DNA of 64,000 nucleotides, from NCBI RefSeq assembly GCF_019645815.1, contig NZ_CP080997.1, positions 2,918,880 to 2,982,879 on the forward strand. The letters are read 5' to 3'. Made by a program: the position numbers and the translations under genes. Positions 16,230-25,712 of the stretch are shown here, piece after piece. The notes under the pieces were generated by a model, which saw nothing but the letters and a program-made list of their open reading frames with translations, was not told where the DNA came from and ran no database searches. Source of the DNA: Mycolicibacter heraklionensis. GTDB lineage: Bacteria > Actinomycetota > Actinomycetes > Mycobacteriales > Mycobacteriaceae. The stretch's first letter is position 1; the number at the start of each line of letters is the position of its first letter.

Positions 16230-18141
16230 ACTCCAGCCGCTCGCTGACCTCGTCGACGCAGTTGGAGGCGCCCATCGCCGCCACCCAGCCGGTGATCTGG
16301 CGAGCCACATCCTGTGCGGTCAGGCCGACCTCGGCCAGCAGCTGACCGCGCGAGGCGTGGTCGTAGAAACGCTGCGGCAGACCGACATCGCGGCAGGGCA
16401 GGTCGACCTCGGCACGCCGCAGCGCCGCCGACACCGCCGAGCCGATACCGCCGGCCACGCCGTTGTCCTCGCAGGTGACCACCAGCTTGTGCGCACCGGC
16501 CATCTCGACGAGCACCTCCGGCACCGGGAGCACCCACCGCGGGTCGACGACCGTCACCCCGATGCCCTGGTTGTGCAGCCGGTCGGCCACCGCCAGCGCC
16601 ATGGGCGCGAAGGCGCCGACCGCGACCAGCAGGACGTCTTGGGGCAACCCGTCGGCCGGGACCGCGAGCACGTCCACCCCGGAGCGCCGCTCGATGGCGG
16701 GAATGTCTTCGCCCACATCCCCCTTCGGGAATCGCAGGGCGGTGGGGCCGTCGTTGACGTCGAGCGCTTCGCCGAGCTCCTCGCGCAGTCGGACGCCGTC
16801 GCGAGGCGCGGCCACCCGGATGCCGGGCACGATCCCCAGCACCGACAGATCCCACATACCGTTGTGACTCGCACCGTCGGGCCCGGTGATCCCGGACCGA
16901 TCCAACACCAGCGTGACCGGCAGCTTGTGCAGCGCGACGTCCATCACAAGCTGGTCGAAGGCGCGGTTGAGGAACGTCGAATACACCGCCACCACCGGGT
17001 GCAGGCCGCCCATCGCCAGCCCGGCCGCGGAAGTCAGTGCGTGCTGCTCGGCGATCCCGACGTCGAACATCCGGTCCGGGAAGCGCTGCCCGAACGGCGC
17101 GAGCCCGGTGGGGCCGGGCATAGCGGCAGTGATGGCGACGACATCACGGCGCTTGGTGCCGTACTCGATGAGCGCGTCGGAGAACACCGCCGTCCAGCCG
17201 CGCCCAGCGGTTTCGGTGGCGTAGCCGGTCAGCGGATCGATCACCCCGCAGGCGTGCATCTGCTCGGCCTCGTCGTTCTCGGCCGGGCCATAGCCCTTGC
17301 CCTTGCGGGTGACCACGTGCACGATCACCGGCCCGCCGAAGCCCCGGGCGCGGCGCAGCGCGGACTCCACCGCGGCCTCGTCATGACCGTCGATCGGGCC
17401 CAGGTACTTCAGGCCCAGGTCGGTGAAGAGCGCCTGCGGTGCCAGCGCATCCTTGAGCCCCGCCTTGAAACTGTGGATCACCTGGTAGCCGAGTTCGCCG
17501 ACGACCGGCATCCCGCGGATCGCGGTTCGGCCCCGCTCCAGCAGGCGCTCGTAGGCGGGCTGCAGCCGCAGTGCGGCCAGGTGGTCGGCGAAGCCACCGA
17601 TGGTGGGCGCGTAGCTGCGGCCGTTGTCGTTGACCACGATCACCACCGGGCGGTTGCCCGCGGCGATGTTGTTCAGCGCCTCCCAGCACATCCCGCCGGT
17701 CAGCGCGCCGTCACCGACGACGGCCACCACATGCCGGTTGCGGTGCCCAGTCAGCTCGAAGGCTTTGGCCAGGCCGTCGGCGTAGGACAGCGCCGAGCTG
17801 GCGTGGCTGGACTCCACCCAGTCGTGCTCGCTCTCGGCGCGCGACGGGTAACCCGACAGCCCGCCCTTCTTGCGCAGAGTGTCGAACTCGCGACTGCGCC
17901 CGGTCAGCATCTTGTGCACGTAGGCCTGGTGCCCGGTGTCGAAGATGATCGGGTCGTGGGGCGAGTCGAACACCCGGTGCAGCGCCAGGGTCAGCTCCAC
18001 CACACCCAGGTTGGGGCCCAGATGCCCGCCGGTCGCGGCGACCTTGTGGATCAGGAACTCACGGATTTCCGCCGCCAGATCGGTCAGCTGAGCCTGCGAA
18101 AGGTGCTGCAGATCGGCGGGGCCGCGGATCCCTTCAAGCAT
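16228..18141 (-). CDS. dxs: 1-Deoxy-D-xylulose-5-phosphate synthase
   Basis: 637 residues. Thiamine-diphosphate enzyme landmarks are all present: [13 protein letters not shown] near 69, [15 protein letters not shown] near 153 (metal/diphosphate binding), [11 protein letters not shown] near 363, and [13 protein letters not shown] near 414. It condenses pyruvate and glyceraldehyde 3-phosphate in the first step of the MEP isoprenoid pathway. TAGACT lies 6 nt before the ATG, predicting a leaderless mRNA. Confidence 0.97.
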   Translation of the reverse strand: MLEGIRGPADLQHLSQAQLTDLAAEIREFLIHKVAATGGHLGPNLGVVELTLALHRVFDSPHDPIIFDTGHQAYVHKMLTGRSREFDTLRKKGGLSGYPSRAESEHDWVESSHASSALSYADGLAKAFELTGHRNRHVVAVVGDGALTGGMCWEALNNIAAGNRPVVIVVNDNGRSYAPTIGGFADHLAALRLQPAYERLLERGRTAIRGMPVVGELGYQVIHSFKAGLKDALAPQALFTDLGLKYLGPIDGHDEAAVESALRRARGFGGPVIVHVVTRKGKGYGPAENDEAEQMHACGVIDPLTGYATETAGRGWTAVFSDALIEYGTKRRDVVAITAAMPGPTGLAPFGQRFPDRMFDVGIAEQHALTSAAGLAMGGLHPVVAVYSTFLNRAFDQLVMDVALHKLPVTLVLDRSGITGPDGASHNGMWDLSVLGIVPGIRVAAPRDGVRLREELGEALDVNDGPTALRFPKGDVGEDIPAIERRSGVDVLAVPADGLPQDVLLVAVGAFAPMALAVADRLHNQGIGVTVVDPRWVLPVPEVLVEMAGAHKLVVTCEDNGVAGGIGSAVSAALRRAEVDLPCRDVGLPQRFYDHASRGQLLAEVGLTAQDVARQITGWVAAMGASNCVDEVSERLE

Positions 18142-18147
18142 CCGGCC

Positions 18148-18182
18148 AGTCTACGCATGGCCGGAGGTGGCCACCGTATCGT
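18148..18182. promoter_or_regulatory. Back-to-back leaderless -10 elements for dxs and the CBS gene
   Basis: On the minus strand TAGACT (18153-18148) is 6 nt from the dxs ATG. On the plus strand TATCGT (18177-18182) is 6 nt from the CBS-protein GTG. The whole divergent regulatory region is only 47 bp, so the two promoters must overlap upstream of the -10s. Confidence 0.6.
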
Positions 18183-18188
18183 CGTCGT

Positions 18189-18632
18189 GTGCACGCCGAA
18201 CAGATCGCCGAGGAATTCCCGGTGGTGGCCATCGACTCCGACGCCTTGGACGCGGCCCGGTTGCTCGCTGAGCACCGGCTGCCCGGCCTCGTCGTCACCG
18301 ACGCTGCGGGCAAGCCTTATGCGGTGTTGCCGGCCTCCCAGGTGGTGCGCTTCATCGTGCCGGGCTACATCCAGGACGACCCCGCCCTGGCGGGTGTACT
18401 CAGTGAGAACGCGGCGGACCGTGCGGCCGAGAAGCTGCGGGGCAAGACGGTGCGCGACGTGCTGCCCGAGCACCTGAGCGACGTGCCGGCCGTCCACGCC
18501 GACGAGACCATCATCGAAGTCGCCGCCACCATGGCCCGCTTTCGCAGCCCCCTGCTGGCCGTCGTCAAGGACGGCGAGCTGACGGGCGTGATCACCGCAT
18601 CGCGGCTGCTTGCCGCGGCGCTGAAAGTCTGA
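18189..18632 (+). CDS. CBS-domain protein
   Basis: 147 residues holding two CBS motifs (Bateman module): the first around [30 protein letters not shown] and the second around [29 protein letters not shown] to GVITASRLL. Such modules bind adenine nucleotides and regulate attached or partner proteins. Here it is free-standing and lies 8 bp upstream of the ArsB-like carrier, so it may regulate that carrier (inference). Corresponds to Rv2683. Confidence 0.85.
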   Translation: MHAEQIAEEFPVVAIDSDALDAARLLAEHRLPGLVVTDAAGKPYAVLPASQVVRFIVPGYIQDDPALAGVLSENAADRAAEKLRGKTVRDVLPEHLSDVPAVHADETIIEVAATMARFRSPLLAVVKDGELTGVITASRLLAAALKV

Positions 18633-18640
18633 TCCCGCGG

Positions 18641-19930
18641 ATGGCATTCATCGCGGTCGCGGTGTTCCTGATCGCCTACGCGTTCATCGCCGCAGACCGG
18701 CTCAACAAGACCCTGGTGGCGTTGACCGGCGCGGCGGCCGTCGTCATCCTGCCGGTCATCTCGTCGGACGACATCTTTTACTCCCGCGAGACCGGAATCG
18801 ACTGGGATGTCATCTTCCTGCTGCTGGGCATGATGATCATCGTCAGCGTGCTGCGCCAGACCGGTGTGTTCGAGTACATCGCGATCTGGGCTGCCAAGCG
18901 CGCCAAGGGTTCCCCGCTGCGGATCATGGTCCTGCTGGTGTTGGTGACCGCGGGGGCGTCGGCGCTGCTGGACAACGTCACCACGGTGCTGTTGATCGCC
19001 CCGGTCACCCTGCTGGTCTGCGACCGCCTCGACATCAACGCCGCGCCCTTTCTGATGGCCGAGGTGTTCGCCTCCAACATCGGCGGCGCCGCCACCCTGG
19101 TCGGCGACCCACCCAACATCATCATCGCCAGCCGAGCGGGGTTGTCGTTCAACTCCTTCCTGCTACACCTGGCGCCGATCGTCGCCATCGTGATCGTCGT
19201 ATTCATCGCCATGCTGCCCCGGCTGTTTCCGGGATCGTTCGTCGTCGAAGCCGAGCGGGTCGCCGACGTGATGGCACTGGAAGAGGGCGAGGCGATCCGC
19301 GACCGGAGCCTGCTGATCAAGTGCGGCCTGGTGCTCGCCGCGGTGTTCGCCGGGTTCATCGGGCATTCGGCGCTGCACCTGGAGCCGTCGGTGGTGGCGT
19401 TGCTGGGCGCCGGGGTGCTGATCGTGGTCTCGAAGTTGGAGCGCTCGGACTACCTGTCCGGCGTCGAGTGGGAGACGCTGCTGTTCTTCGCCGGCCTGTT
19501 CGTAATGGTCGGCGCCCTGGTGGACACCGGCGCAATCGCCGCCCTGGCCAAGGCCGCCACCGAGGTGACCGGCGGCAACGCGCTGTTGACCACGATGGGA
19601 ATCCTGGGTGTGTCCGCGCCGGTGTCTGGGATCATCGACAACATCCCCTACGTCGCGACCATGACGCCGATCGTGGCCGAGCTCAGCACCACCCTGCCCA
19701 CCAACCTGCACCCCGACGCGCTGTGGTGGGCGTTGGCGCTGGGCGCCGACTTCGGCGGCAACCTGACCGCGGTCGGGGCCAGCGCCAACGTGGTGATGCT
19801 CGGGATCGCCCGGCGCGCCGGCAATCCCATCTCGTTCTGGGAGTTCACCCGCAAAGGGATTCTGGTCACCGCCGTCTCGGTGACACTGTCTGCGGTGTAT
19901 CTGTGGTTGCGCTATTTCGTGTTCGGCTGA
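18641..19930 (+). CDS. ArsB/CitM-superfamily ion transporter
   Basis: 429 residues with about 11 membrane segments. It carries the ion-transporter signatures [15 protein letters not shown] and [15 protein letters not shown] near 150, and the second-half [15 protein letters not shown]. tuberculosis has two adjacent copies (arsA/arsB1 annotation), but only one is seen here. Arsenite export is not proven by these motifs: there is no arsenic regulator or arsenate reductase nearby, so an organic anion or sodium-coupled substrate is equally possible. Confidence 0.85.
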   Translation: MAFIAVAVFLIAYAFIAADRLNKTLVALTGAAAVVILPVISSDDIFYSRETGIDWDVIFLLLGMMIIVSVLRQTGVFEYIAIWAAKRAKGSPLRIMVLLVLVTAGASALLDNVTTVLLIAPVTLLVCDRLDINAAPFLMAEVFASNIGGAATLVGDPPNIIIASRAGLSFNSFLLHLAPIVAIVIVVFIAMLPRLFPGSFVVEAERVADVMALEEGEAIRDRSLLIKCGLVLAAVFAGFIGHSALHLEPSVVALLGAGVLIVVSKLERSDYLSGVEWETLLFFAGLFVMVGALVDTGAIAALAKAATEVTGGNALLTTMGILGVSAPVSGIIDNIPYVATMTPIVAELSTTLPTNLHPDALWWALALGADFGGNLTAVGASANVVMLGIARRAGNPISFWEFTRKGILVTAVSVTLSAVYLWLRYFVFG

Positions 19931-19952
19931 GGCCGGCGCGCGAGCCGGGCAG

Positions 19953-21137
19953 TCAGCGCGTCAACAACGCCACGCACTCCACGTGATGGGTCAAGGGGAA
20001 CGCGTCGAACACCCGGATCTGCTCGACGGTGTAGCCGTGCCCGCGATACAGGCCGATGTCGCGGGCGAAAGCCGCCGCCTCACAACCGATATGCACCACA
20101 CGCGGCACGTCCGCGGCCGCCAGCAGGTCGATGACCTCGCGACCGGCACCGGCGCGCGGCGGATCCAACACCGCGACTCCGGCCGCCGCACGCTCGGCGC
20201 CGAGCACCCGGCGCACCGAGTCGGTGCGTACCGATACCTGCGGCAGATCGGCCAGCGCCGCCCGTGCGGCGCCCGTAGCGGCCCGTGAGGTGTCGACGCT
20301 GATCACCCGGCCGGACTCCCCCACCTGCTCGGCCAGCGCTGCGGCGAAGATTCCCGCTCCGCCGTAGAGGTCCCAGGCGGTGCTGCCGGGGTCAGGCTGC
20401 GCCCATTCGGCGATCAGCGCGCTGTACAGCGAGGCCGCGCGGCGGTGCGCCTGCCAGAACGCGGTCACCGGGATCTGCCAGCGGCGCCGGCCCACCCACT
20501 GAGTGGCGTGATAGTCGCCTTCGACGACCTCCGGCCGATGGTCACGGCCGGTGCTCACCACGTGACGGACACCGTCGTCGTCGGCGACCACGTGCACGTG
20601 GTCGCCGGGCCGCCAACTCTGCTCGGCCAGTCCTTTGGTCATGCCGGTCGGCAGCTGACCGCATCGCAGGTCGGTGACCAGCTCATCGCTGTGGTAGCGG
20701 TGAAAGCCGGCCTGCCCGTCGGCGCCCACCTCCAGGCGAACCCGGCTGCGCCAGCCCGTCGGGCCGTCATCGCCGAGCGGTTCGGCCTCGCCCTGCCACT
20801 CGTGGCCACCGAGCCGGGCCAGCTGGTTGGACACCACCTCACCCTTGAGGGCGCGCACCGCGGCCGGGTCGGCGAACGCCAGATCGCAGCAGCCGGCACC
20901 GTCGACCCCCGCGATCGGGCAGAGCGAGTCGATGCGGCCGGTCGCGGGTTCGAGCACCTCGACACATTCACCGTGCCAGTACGAGCCCCGCTCGGCGGTG
21001 ATCCGCACCCGCACCCGCTCGCCGGGCAGCGCGTACCGCACGAAAACCACCCGACCGCCGGAGTCCGGGGGGCGGGCCACACAACTGCCGCCATTCGCCG
21101 GCGCCCCGGTTGTCAAGACCAATTCCTGGTCGATCAC
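19953..21137 (-). CDS. TrmA/RumA-like RNA (uracil-5-)-methyltransferase
   Basis: 394 residues from a GTG at 21137 that overlaps the upstream transporter stop (GTGA). A TRAM-like N-terminus is followed by a short cysteine cluster (DSLCPIAGVDGAGCCDLAF), the SAM site DLYGGAGIFAAALAEQVG, VLDPPRAGAGREV, and a late catalytic-type cysteine in VVHIGCEAAAFARD. It probably makes m5U in tRNA or rRNA; substrate unassigned. Corresponds to Rv2689c. Confidence 0.88.
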   Translation of the reverse strand: MIDQELVLTTGAPANGGSCVARPPDSGGRVVFVRYALPGERVRVRITAERGSYWHGECVEVLEPATGRIDSLCPIAGVDGAGCCDLAFADPAAVRALKGEVVSNQLARLGGHEWQGEAEPLGDDGPTGWRSRVRLEVGADGQAGFHRYHSDELVTDLRCGQLPTGMTKGLAEQSWRPGDHVHVVADDDGVRHVVSTGRDHRPEVVEGDYHATQWVGRRRWQIPVTAFWQAHRRAASLYSALIAEWAQPDPGSTAWDLYGGAGIFAAALAEQVGESGRVISVDTSRAATGAARAALADLPQVSVRTDSVRRVLGAERAAAGVAVLDPPRAGAGREVIDLLAAADVPRVVHIGCEAAAFARDIGLYRGHGYTVEQIRVFDAFPLTHHVECVALLTR

Positions 21138-23131
21138 TCTAGGAAACCTCTCCGGGTGTCGCCGGGAGCGTGGTGCGGCTCCAAGACTTTGCGCCGCTCC
21201 GAGGAGTTCAGCTGCCAGGGCACCGAGGTGACCATGACCTGCGGCATGAACAACAGCCGGGTCTTGAGCCGCAACGCACTCTGGTTGTGCAGCAACTGCT
21301 CCCACCAGTGGCCCACCACGTATTCGGGGATGTAGACGGTCACCACGGTGCGCGGCGACTCCTTGCTGATGCGTTTGACGTATTCGAGCACCGGCCGGGT
21401 GACCTCCCGGTACGGCGATGCGATCACCTTGAGTGGAACGGTGATCTCGCTATCCTCCCACTCCCGCACCAGGGCCCGGGTCTCGGTGTCATCGACGTTG
21501 ACGGTGATCGCCTCCAGGGCGTCCGGACGCGTCGCCCGCGCGTAGGCCAGCGCGCGGCGGGTCGGCAGATGCAGCTTGGACACCAGCACCAGGGCGTGGT
21601 TGCGGCTGGGCAGCACCGCCTGGTCGTCCAGCACGGCGGACTGTTCGGCCAGCTCCTGGCTGACGGTGTCGTAGTGCCGGCGGATCATCTTCATCATGGC
21701 GAACAGCACCGACATGGCGACGATCGCGATCCACGCGCCGGCCACGAACTTGGTGATGATCACCACGACCAACACCGTCCCGGTAGCGATGAAGCCGATG
21801 GTGTTGACCACCCGGGAGCGCATCATCTTGACGCGGGCCGCTCGGTCGGTTTCGTTGCGCAGCAACCGGTTCCAGTGCCGCACCATGCCGATCTGACTCA
21901 GCGTGAAGGAGACGAACACCCCAACGATGTAGAGCTGGATCAGCGCGGTCACCTCCGCCCCGAATGCCACGATGAAGGCGATGGCCACCACCGCCAAGAA
22001 CACGATGCCGTTGGAGAACGCCAGCCGGTCACCGCGGGTGTGCAGCTGACGCGGGAGATAGCGGTCCTGCGCCAGGATCGAGCCCAGCACCGGGAAACCG
22101 TTGAACGCGGTGTTGGCGGCCAGCGCCAGGATCAGCGCAGTCACCCCGGCGATGATCCACAGACCGGGCGGAAAGCCCCGGAACACCGTCTCGGCCAGCT
22201 GAGCCAGCAGGGTCTTCTGCTCGTAGTCCGCCGGCGCCCCGATCAGCTGTTCGTGCGGGCGCGCGGCGATCTTCACCCCGGTCTCGCGGGCCAGCACGAT
22301 GATGCCCATCATCAGTGTCACCGCGATCACACCCAACATCAGCAGCGTGGTGGCGGCGTTGCGCGACTTGGGCTTGCGGAAGGCGGGCACGCCGTTGCTG
22401 ATCGCTTCCACCCCCGTCAGTGCGGCACACCCCGAGGAGAACGATTTCGCCACCAGGAACACCAGGGCCACGCCGACCACCTCACCATGAGTGGAGTGGA
22501 TCTTGAACGCCGCCGACTCGGCCTGCAGCGGGTGGCCCAGCACGAAGATCTGGAACAGCCCCCAGCCCAGCATCGCAAAGACACCGATCATGAACGCGTA
22601 CGTCGGGAAGGCGAACGCGGTGCCCGATTCGCGGATGCCGCGCAGATTGGCCGCCGCCACCAACACAACGGTGCCCACCGCGAACACGACCTTGTGGTCG
22701 GCGATGAACGGTATCGCCGAGCCGATGTTGGCTATTCCCGCCGAGATCGAGACCGCAACCGTCAGAACGTAATCCACCATCAACGCGCTGGCCACGGTCA
22801 AACCCGCGGTAGCGCCCAGGTTGGTGGTGACCACCTCGTAGTCGCCGCCGCCGGAGGGGTAGGCATGCACATTCTGGCGGTAGGAGGCCACCACCGTGAT
22901 GAACACGAAGGAGACAGCCAGGCCGACCCACGGGGTCATCCGATAGGCCGCGAGTCCCGCCACCGACAACACCAGAAAGACTTCTTCGGGTCCGTAGGCC
23001 ACCGAGGACAGCGCGTCGGAGGCGAATACCGGCAGGGCGATGCGCTTGGGCAGCAGCGTGTGGCTCAGCCGATCACTGCGAAAGGGCCGGCCCAGAACCA
23101 AGCGCCGAGCAGCGGTGGAAATCTTCGACAC
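21134..23131 (-). CDS. KimA-like APC-superfamily transporter, probable K+ uptake
   Basis: 665 residues with 12 predicted membrane segments (about 30-460) and a cytosolic Usp-like C-terminal domain (about 490-650). The sequence tracks Bacillus KimA (YdaO) along its length from memory: SDALSSVAYGPEE, HAYPSGGGDYEVV, DYVLTVAVSISAG, FSSGCAALTGVEAISNGVPAF and LAANTAFNGFPVLGSILA. KimA is a proton-coupled, c-di-AMP-inhibited K+ importer. Annotated in M. tuberculosis (Rv2690c) only as an amino-acid-type permease. The GTG at 23131 is chosen from homology; the frame runs on upstream. Divergent from trkB-trkA by 114 bp, which fits a potassium role. Confidence 0.85.
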   Translation of the reverse strand: MSKISTAARRLVLGRPFRSDRLSHTLLPKRIALPVFASDALSSVAYGPEEVFLVLSVAGLAAYRMTPWVGLAVSFVFITVVASYRQNVHAYPSGGGDYEVVTTNLGATAGLTVASALMVDYVLTVAVSISAGIANIGSAIPFIADHKVVFAVGTVVLVAAANLRGIRESGTAFAFPTYAFMIGVFAMLGWGLFQIFVLGHPLQAESAAFKIHSTHGEVVGVALVFLVAKSFSSGCAALTGVEAISNGVPAFRKPKSRNAATTLLMLGVIAVTLMMGIIVLARETGVKIAARPHEQLIGAPADYEQKTLLAQLAETVFRGFPPGLWIIAGVTALILALAANTAFNGFPVLGSILAQDRYLPRQLHTRGDRLAFSNGIVFLAVVAIAFIVAFGAEVTALIQLYIVGVFVSFTLSQIGMVRHWNRLLRNETDRAARVKMMRSRVVNTIGFIATGTVLVVVIITKFVAGAWIAIVAMSVLFAMMKMIRRHYDTVSQELAEQSAVLDDQAVLPSRNHALVLVSKLHLPTRRALAYARATRPDALEAITVNVDDTETRALVREWEDSEITVPLKVIASPYREVTRPVLEYVKRISKESPRTVVTVYIPEYVVGHWWEQLLHNQSALRLKTRLLFMPQVMVTSVPWQLNSSERRKVLEPHHAPGDTRRGFLE

Positions 23132-23245
23132 GAGAGCCAAGGGTAAGCCAGCCGGGCACTGGCGGTAGCGTTCACCGAATACGGGCACTACTGCAGTCGA
23201 TAACCAGCCGAAAGTCGGCCCAGAGGACCTGAAGGGACACAGCAC

Positions 23246-23917
23246 GTGCGGGTAGTTGTGATGGGTTGCGGCCGGGTGGGCGCCTCGGTCGCCGACGGGC
23301 TGTCCCGGATCGGCCACGAGGTCGCCATCATCGACCGAGACAGCACCGCGTTCAACCGGCTCAGCCCGGAGTTCAACGGTGAGCGAGTGCTCGGCATGGG
23401 CTTCGACCGCGACGTACTGCTGCGAGCGGGCATCGAGGAGGCCGCTGCGTTTGCCGCGGTGTCCTCGGGTGACAACTCCAACATCATCGCCGCGCGGCTG
23501 GCCCGGGAGACGTTCGGCGTCTCGCGGGTGGTCGCCCGTATCTACGACGCCAAGCGGGCCGCGGTCTACGAACGCCTGGGCATTCCGACCATCGCCACCG
23601 TGCCGTGGACCACCGACCGGCTGCTCGACGCCCTGACCCGGGAAAGCGTGACCACGAAGTGGCGTGATCCCACCGGCACGGTCGCGGTGGCCGAGGTCGT
23701 CCTGCACGAGGACTGGATCGGTCGCCCCGTCACCGATCTGGAGGCTGCTACCAATGCCCGGGTGGCGTTCTTGATCCGATTCGGCACCGGCATCCTGCCC
23801 GAGCCCAAGACGGTGATTCAGGCCAGCGACCAGGTGTACATCGTGGCGGTGTCCGGCCGGGTCGCCGAAGCGATCGCCATCACCGCCCTGCCGCCCAGCG
23901 AAGACCTGGACAAATGA
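23246..23917 (+). CDS. trkB: TrkA-family K+ regulatory protein (CeoB/TrkB)
   Basis: 223 residues. An N-terminal RCK Rossmann domain with VVVMGCGRVGASVADGL for NAD(H) and IDRD at the acidic tip, then a C-terminal RCK_C domain from about 135. AAGGG precedes the GTG start. It overlaps trkA by four bases (ATGA), so a TrkA/TrkB pair is made together. Corresponds to Rv2691. Confidence 0.92.
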   Translation: MRVVVMGCGRVGASVADGLSRIGHEVAIIDRDSTAFNRLSPEFNGERVLGMGFDRDVLLRAGIEEAAAFAAVSSGDNSNIIAARLARETFGVSRVVARIYDAKRAAVYERLGIPTIATVPWTTDRLLDALTRESVTTKWRDPTGTVAVAEVVLHEDWIGRPVTDLEAATNARVAFLIRFGTGILPEPKTVIQASDQVYIVAVSGRVAEAIAITALPPSEDLDK

Positions 23918-24576
23918 AGGTCGTGATAGCCGGGGCCGGCGCGGTCGGGCGATCCATTGCACGCGAGTTGCTCGACAGCGACCACCAGGTGACGTTGATC
24001 GAGCGCAACCCGGAACACGTCGACACCGAGGACATCGCCGATGCGCAGTGGCATCTGGGCGACGCCTGCGAGCTGAGCCTGCTGGAGACCGTGCACCTGG
24101 AGACCTTCGATGTGGTGATCGCGGCAACCGGCGACGACAAGGCCAATGTGGTGCTGTCGCTGCTGGCCAAAACCGAGTTCGCGGTGCCCCGGGTGGTGGC
24201 CCGGGTCAATGATCCCCGCAACGAATGGCTGTTCACCGACGCTTGGGGGGTGGACGTCGCGGTGTCCACGCCACGCATGCTGGCGTCGCTGGTCGAGGAG
24301 GCCGTCGCGGTCGGAGACCTGGTGCGGCTCATGGAGTTCCGCAAGGGTCAGGCCAATCTGCTGGAGATCACGCTGCCCGACGACACCCCGTGGGGCGGCA
24401 AGCCGGTGCGCAAGCTGACCCTGCCTCGCGACGCTGCGCTCGTGACGATCCTGCGCGGGACACGGGTGATCGTGCCGCAGGACGACGAGCCCCTCGAGGG
24501 CGGCGACGAGCTGCTGTTCGTCGCGTCCAGCGGCGTCGAGACCGAACTGCGCGCGCTGTTGCTACCGGCCCACTGA
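23914..24576 (+). CDS. trkA: TrkA-family K+ regulatory protein (CeoC/TrkA)
   Basis: 220 residues with a full RCK N domain (VVIAGAGAVGRSIARELL, then LIERNPEHVD) and an RCK_C domain ending EGGDELLFVASSG. Such proteins gate K+ channels or carriers in response to nucleotides. No TrkH/TrkG membrane subunit lies nearby; the adjacent transporter is the divergent KimA-like protein. Its 3' end overlaps the convergent DUF3159 gene by 15 bp. Confidence 0.92.
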   Translation: MKVVIAGAGAVGRSIARELLDSDHQVTLIERNPEHVDTEDIADAQWHLGDACELSLLETVHLETFDVVIAATGDDKANVVLSLLAKTEFAVPRVVARVNDPRNEWLFTDAWGVDVAVSTPRMLASLVEEAVAVGDLVRLMEFRKGQANLLEITLPDDTPWGGKPVRKLTLPRDAALVTILRGTRVIVPQDDEPLEGGDELLFVASSGVETELRALLLPAH

Positions 24577-25236
24577 CCGGGGTTCGCGCTCGGGCTCGCC
24601 CGCGACAGGCCGTTCGTCCAGTGCGCGCTGCACGTACTTGACCGCCAGGTAGGTGGCCACCGCCGCCACCGCGGTCAGCGGCCAGCCCATGGCGATGCGG
24701 GCCACTCCGAGCCAGCCGGTCTGATCGGCGTTGTACAGCAGTCGCTGGACCACGAAACGAGAGCCGAACACCAGCACCCAGGTCAGCGTGGCGAGATCGT
24801 AGGCGTAGATCGCCACCCGCAGCTCGCGCCAGGTCTGGGGCTGGCCGCTGGCCCACGACCAGATGTAGCCGACCACCGGGCGGCGGATCACCATCGACGC
24901 GGCGAACACCACCGCCCACACCAGCGACATCCAGATTCCGAGCAGGAAATAGGCCTTCGAGTCGCCCATCCGATAGGCGATCAGGGCGCAGACGGCCACC
25001 CCGAGGAAGCCGGATACCGCCGGCTGGCTGGATTGGCGCCGGATGAGGCGCCACACCAACACGGCCGCGGCCACCCCCAACGCCGCCAGGACTGCGACGC
25101 GCAGTCCGAAGAGACTGGAGGCCGGCACGAACACCACGATCGGCAACGAGGAGTAGATCACTCCGGCCAGCCCACCGATCTGCTCCAGGAGCCGCTGCGG
25201 TCCCTGGGCGCCCTCGGCGCTGTAGTCCTCGCTCAT
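24562..25236 (-). CDS. DUF3159 membrane protein
   Basis: 224 residues with about six hydrophobic segments and conserved DUF3159 features: GGLAGVIYSSLPIVVFVPAS near 21-40, VIRRPVVGYIW, and a mid-protein WRELRVAIYAYDLATLTWVL. The C-terminal tail is charged. Function unknown; corresponds to Rv2693c and sits upstream of nothing but its own stop overlap with trkA. Confidence 0.85.
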   Translation of the reverse strand: MSEDYSAEGAQGPQRLLEQIGGLAGVIYSSLPIVVFVPASSLFGLRVAVLAALGVAAAVLVWRLIRRQSSQPAVSGFLGVAVCALIAYRMGDSKAYFLLGIWMSLVWAVVFAASMVIRRPVVGYIWSWASGQPQTWRELRVAIYAYDLATLTWVLVFGSRFVVQRLLYNADQTGWLGVARIAMGWPLTAVAAVATYLAVKYVQRALDERPVAGEPEREPRSVGR

Positions 25237-25264
25237 CGCTGCGCCGGCCCGACCGGAGGCGCGA

Positions 25265-25636
25265 TCACTGCTGGATTTCGTAGTGGGGGTTGTAGATGGC
25301 CTTGCAGCCGCTTTCGAGTTTGCCCAGCCGGCCGTGCACCCGCAGCGTGCGGCCGGAGTCGATTCCGGGGATCCGTCGCTGCCCCAGCCACACCAGCGTC
25401 ACGGTGTCGGTGCCGTCGAACAGCTCGGCGCGGACGCCGCCCACGCAGCCCTTGGCGTTGGCTTCGACGCTGCGCAGTACCCCGACCATGGTGACCTCTT
25501 GGCCGCGTTGGCAGTCGATCGCGCGCTGCGCGCCGGTATTGAGCGCCTCATCGGACAACTCTTCGACGTCACGCAGCTCGGGATCTTCTGTCAATCGCCG
25601 AGTCAGCCGGCGCAGGTACCCTTTCGGAGCAGCCAT
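25265..25636 (-). CDS. OB-fold nucleic-acid-binding protein
   Basis: 123 residues. The C-terminal two thirds form an OB-fold pattern: GQEVTMVGVLRSVEANAKG, VRAELFDGTDTVTLVWLG and GIDSGRTLRVHGRLG. GGAGAGG precedes the ATG at 25636; the open frame extends 29 codons upstream without family support. It resembles the OB domain of RecG-type or tRNA-anticodon-binding proteins. Probable Rv2694c counterpart; role unknown. Confidence 0.82.
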   Translation of the reverse strand: MAAPKGYLRRLTRRLTEDPELRDVEELSDEALNTGAQRAIDCQRGQEVTMVGVLRSVEANAKGCVGGVRAELFDGTDTVTLVWLGQRRIPGIDSGRTLRVHGRLGKLESGCKAIYNPHYEIQQ

Positions 25637-25712
25637 TGCCCTCTCCCTCATCCGTATGCGCACGCTACGGTAGACCTGTTGATTACCTAATGCCACATGA
25701 CCTGCCCACGGG

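Noticed and set aside
16357..18477. A 706-residue plus-strand open frame opposite dxs
   Set aside because: Composition is His/Arg/Gln-rich with no domain; dxs on the minus strand explains the region.
18641..19930. Arsenic-resistance locus
   Set aside because: The carrier is ArsB/CitM-like, but there is no ArsR, ArsC or second copy nearby, so arsenite export is not supported.
23132..23245. c-di-AMP (ydaO-type) riboswitch in the KimA-like/trkB gap
   Set aside because: The gap is only 114 bp and shows neither the conserved pairing nor room for the roughly 120-nt aptamer plus promoters.
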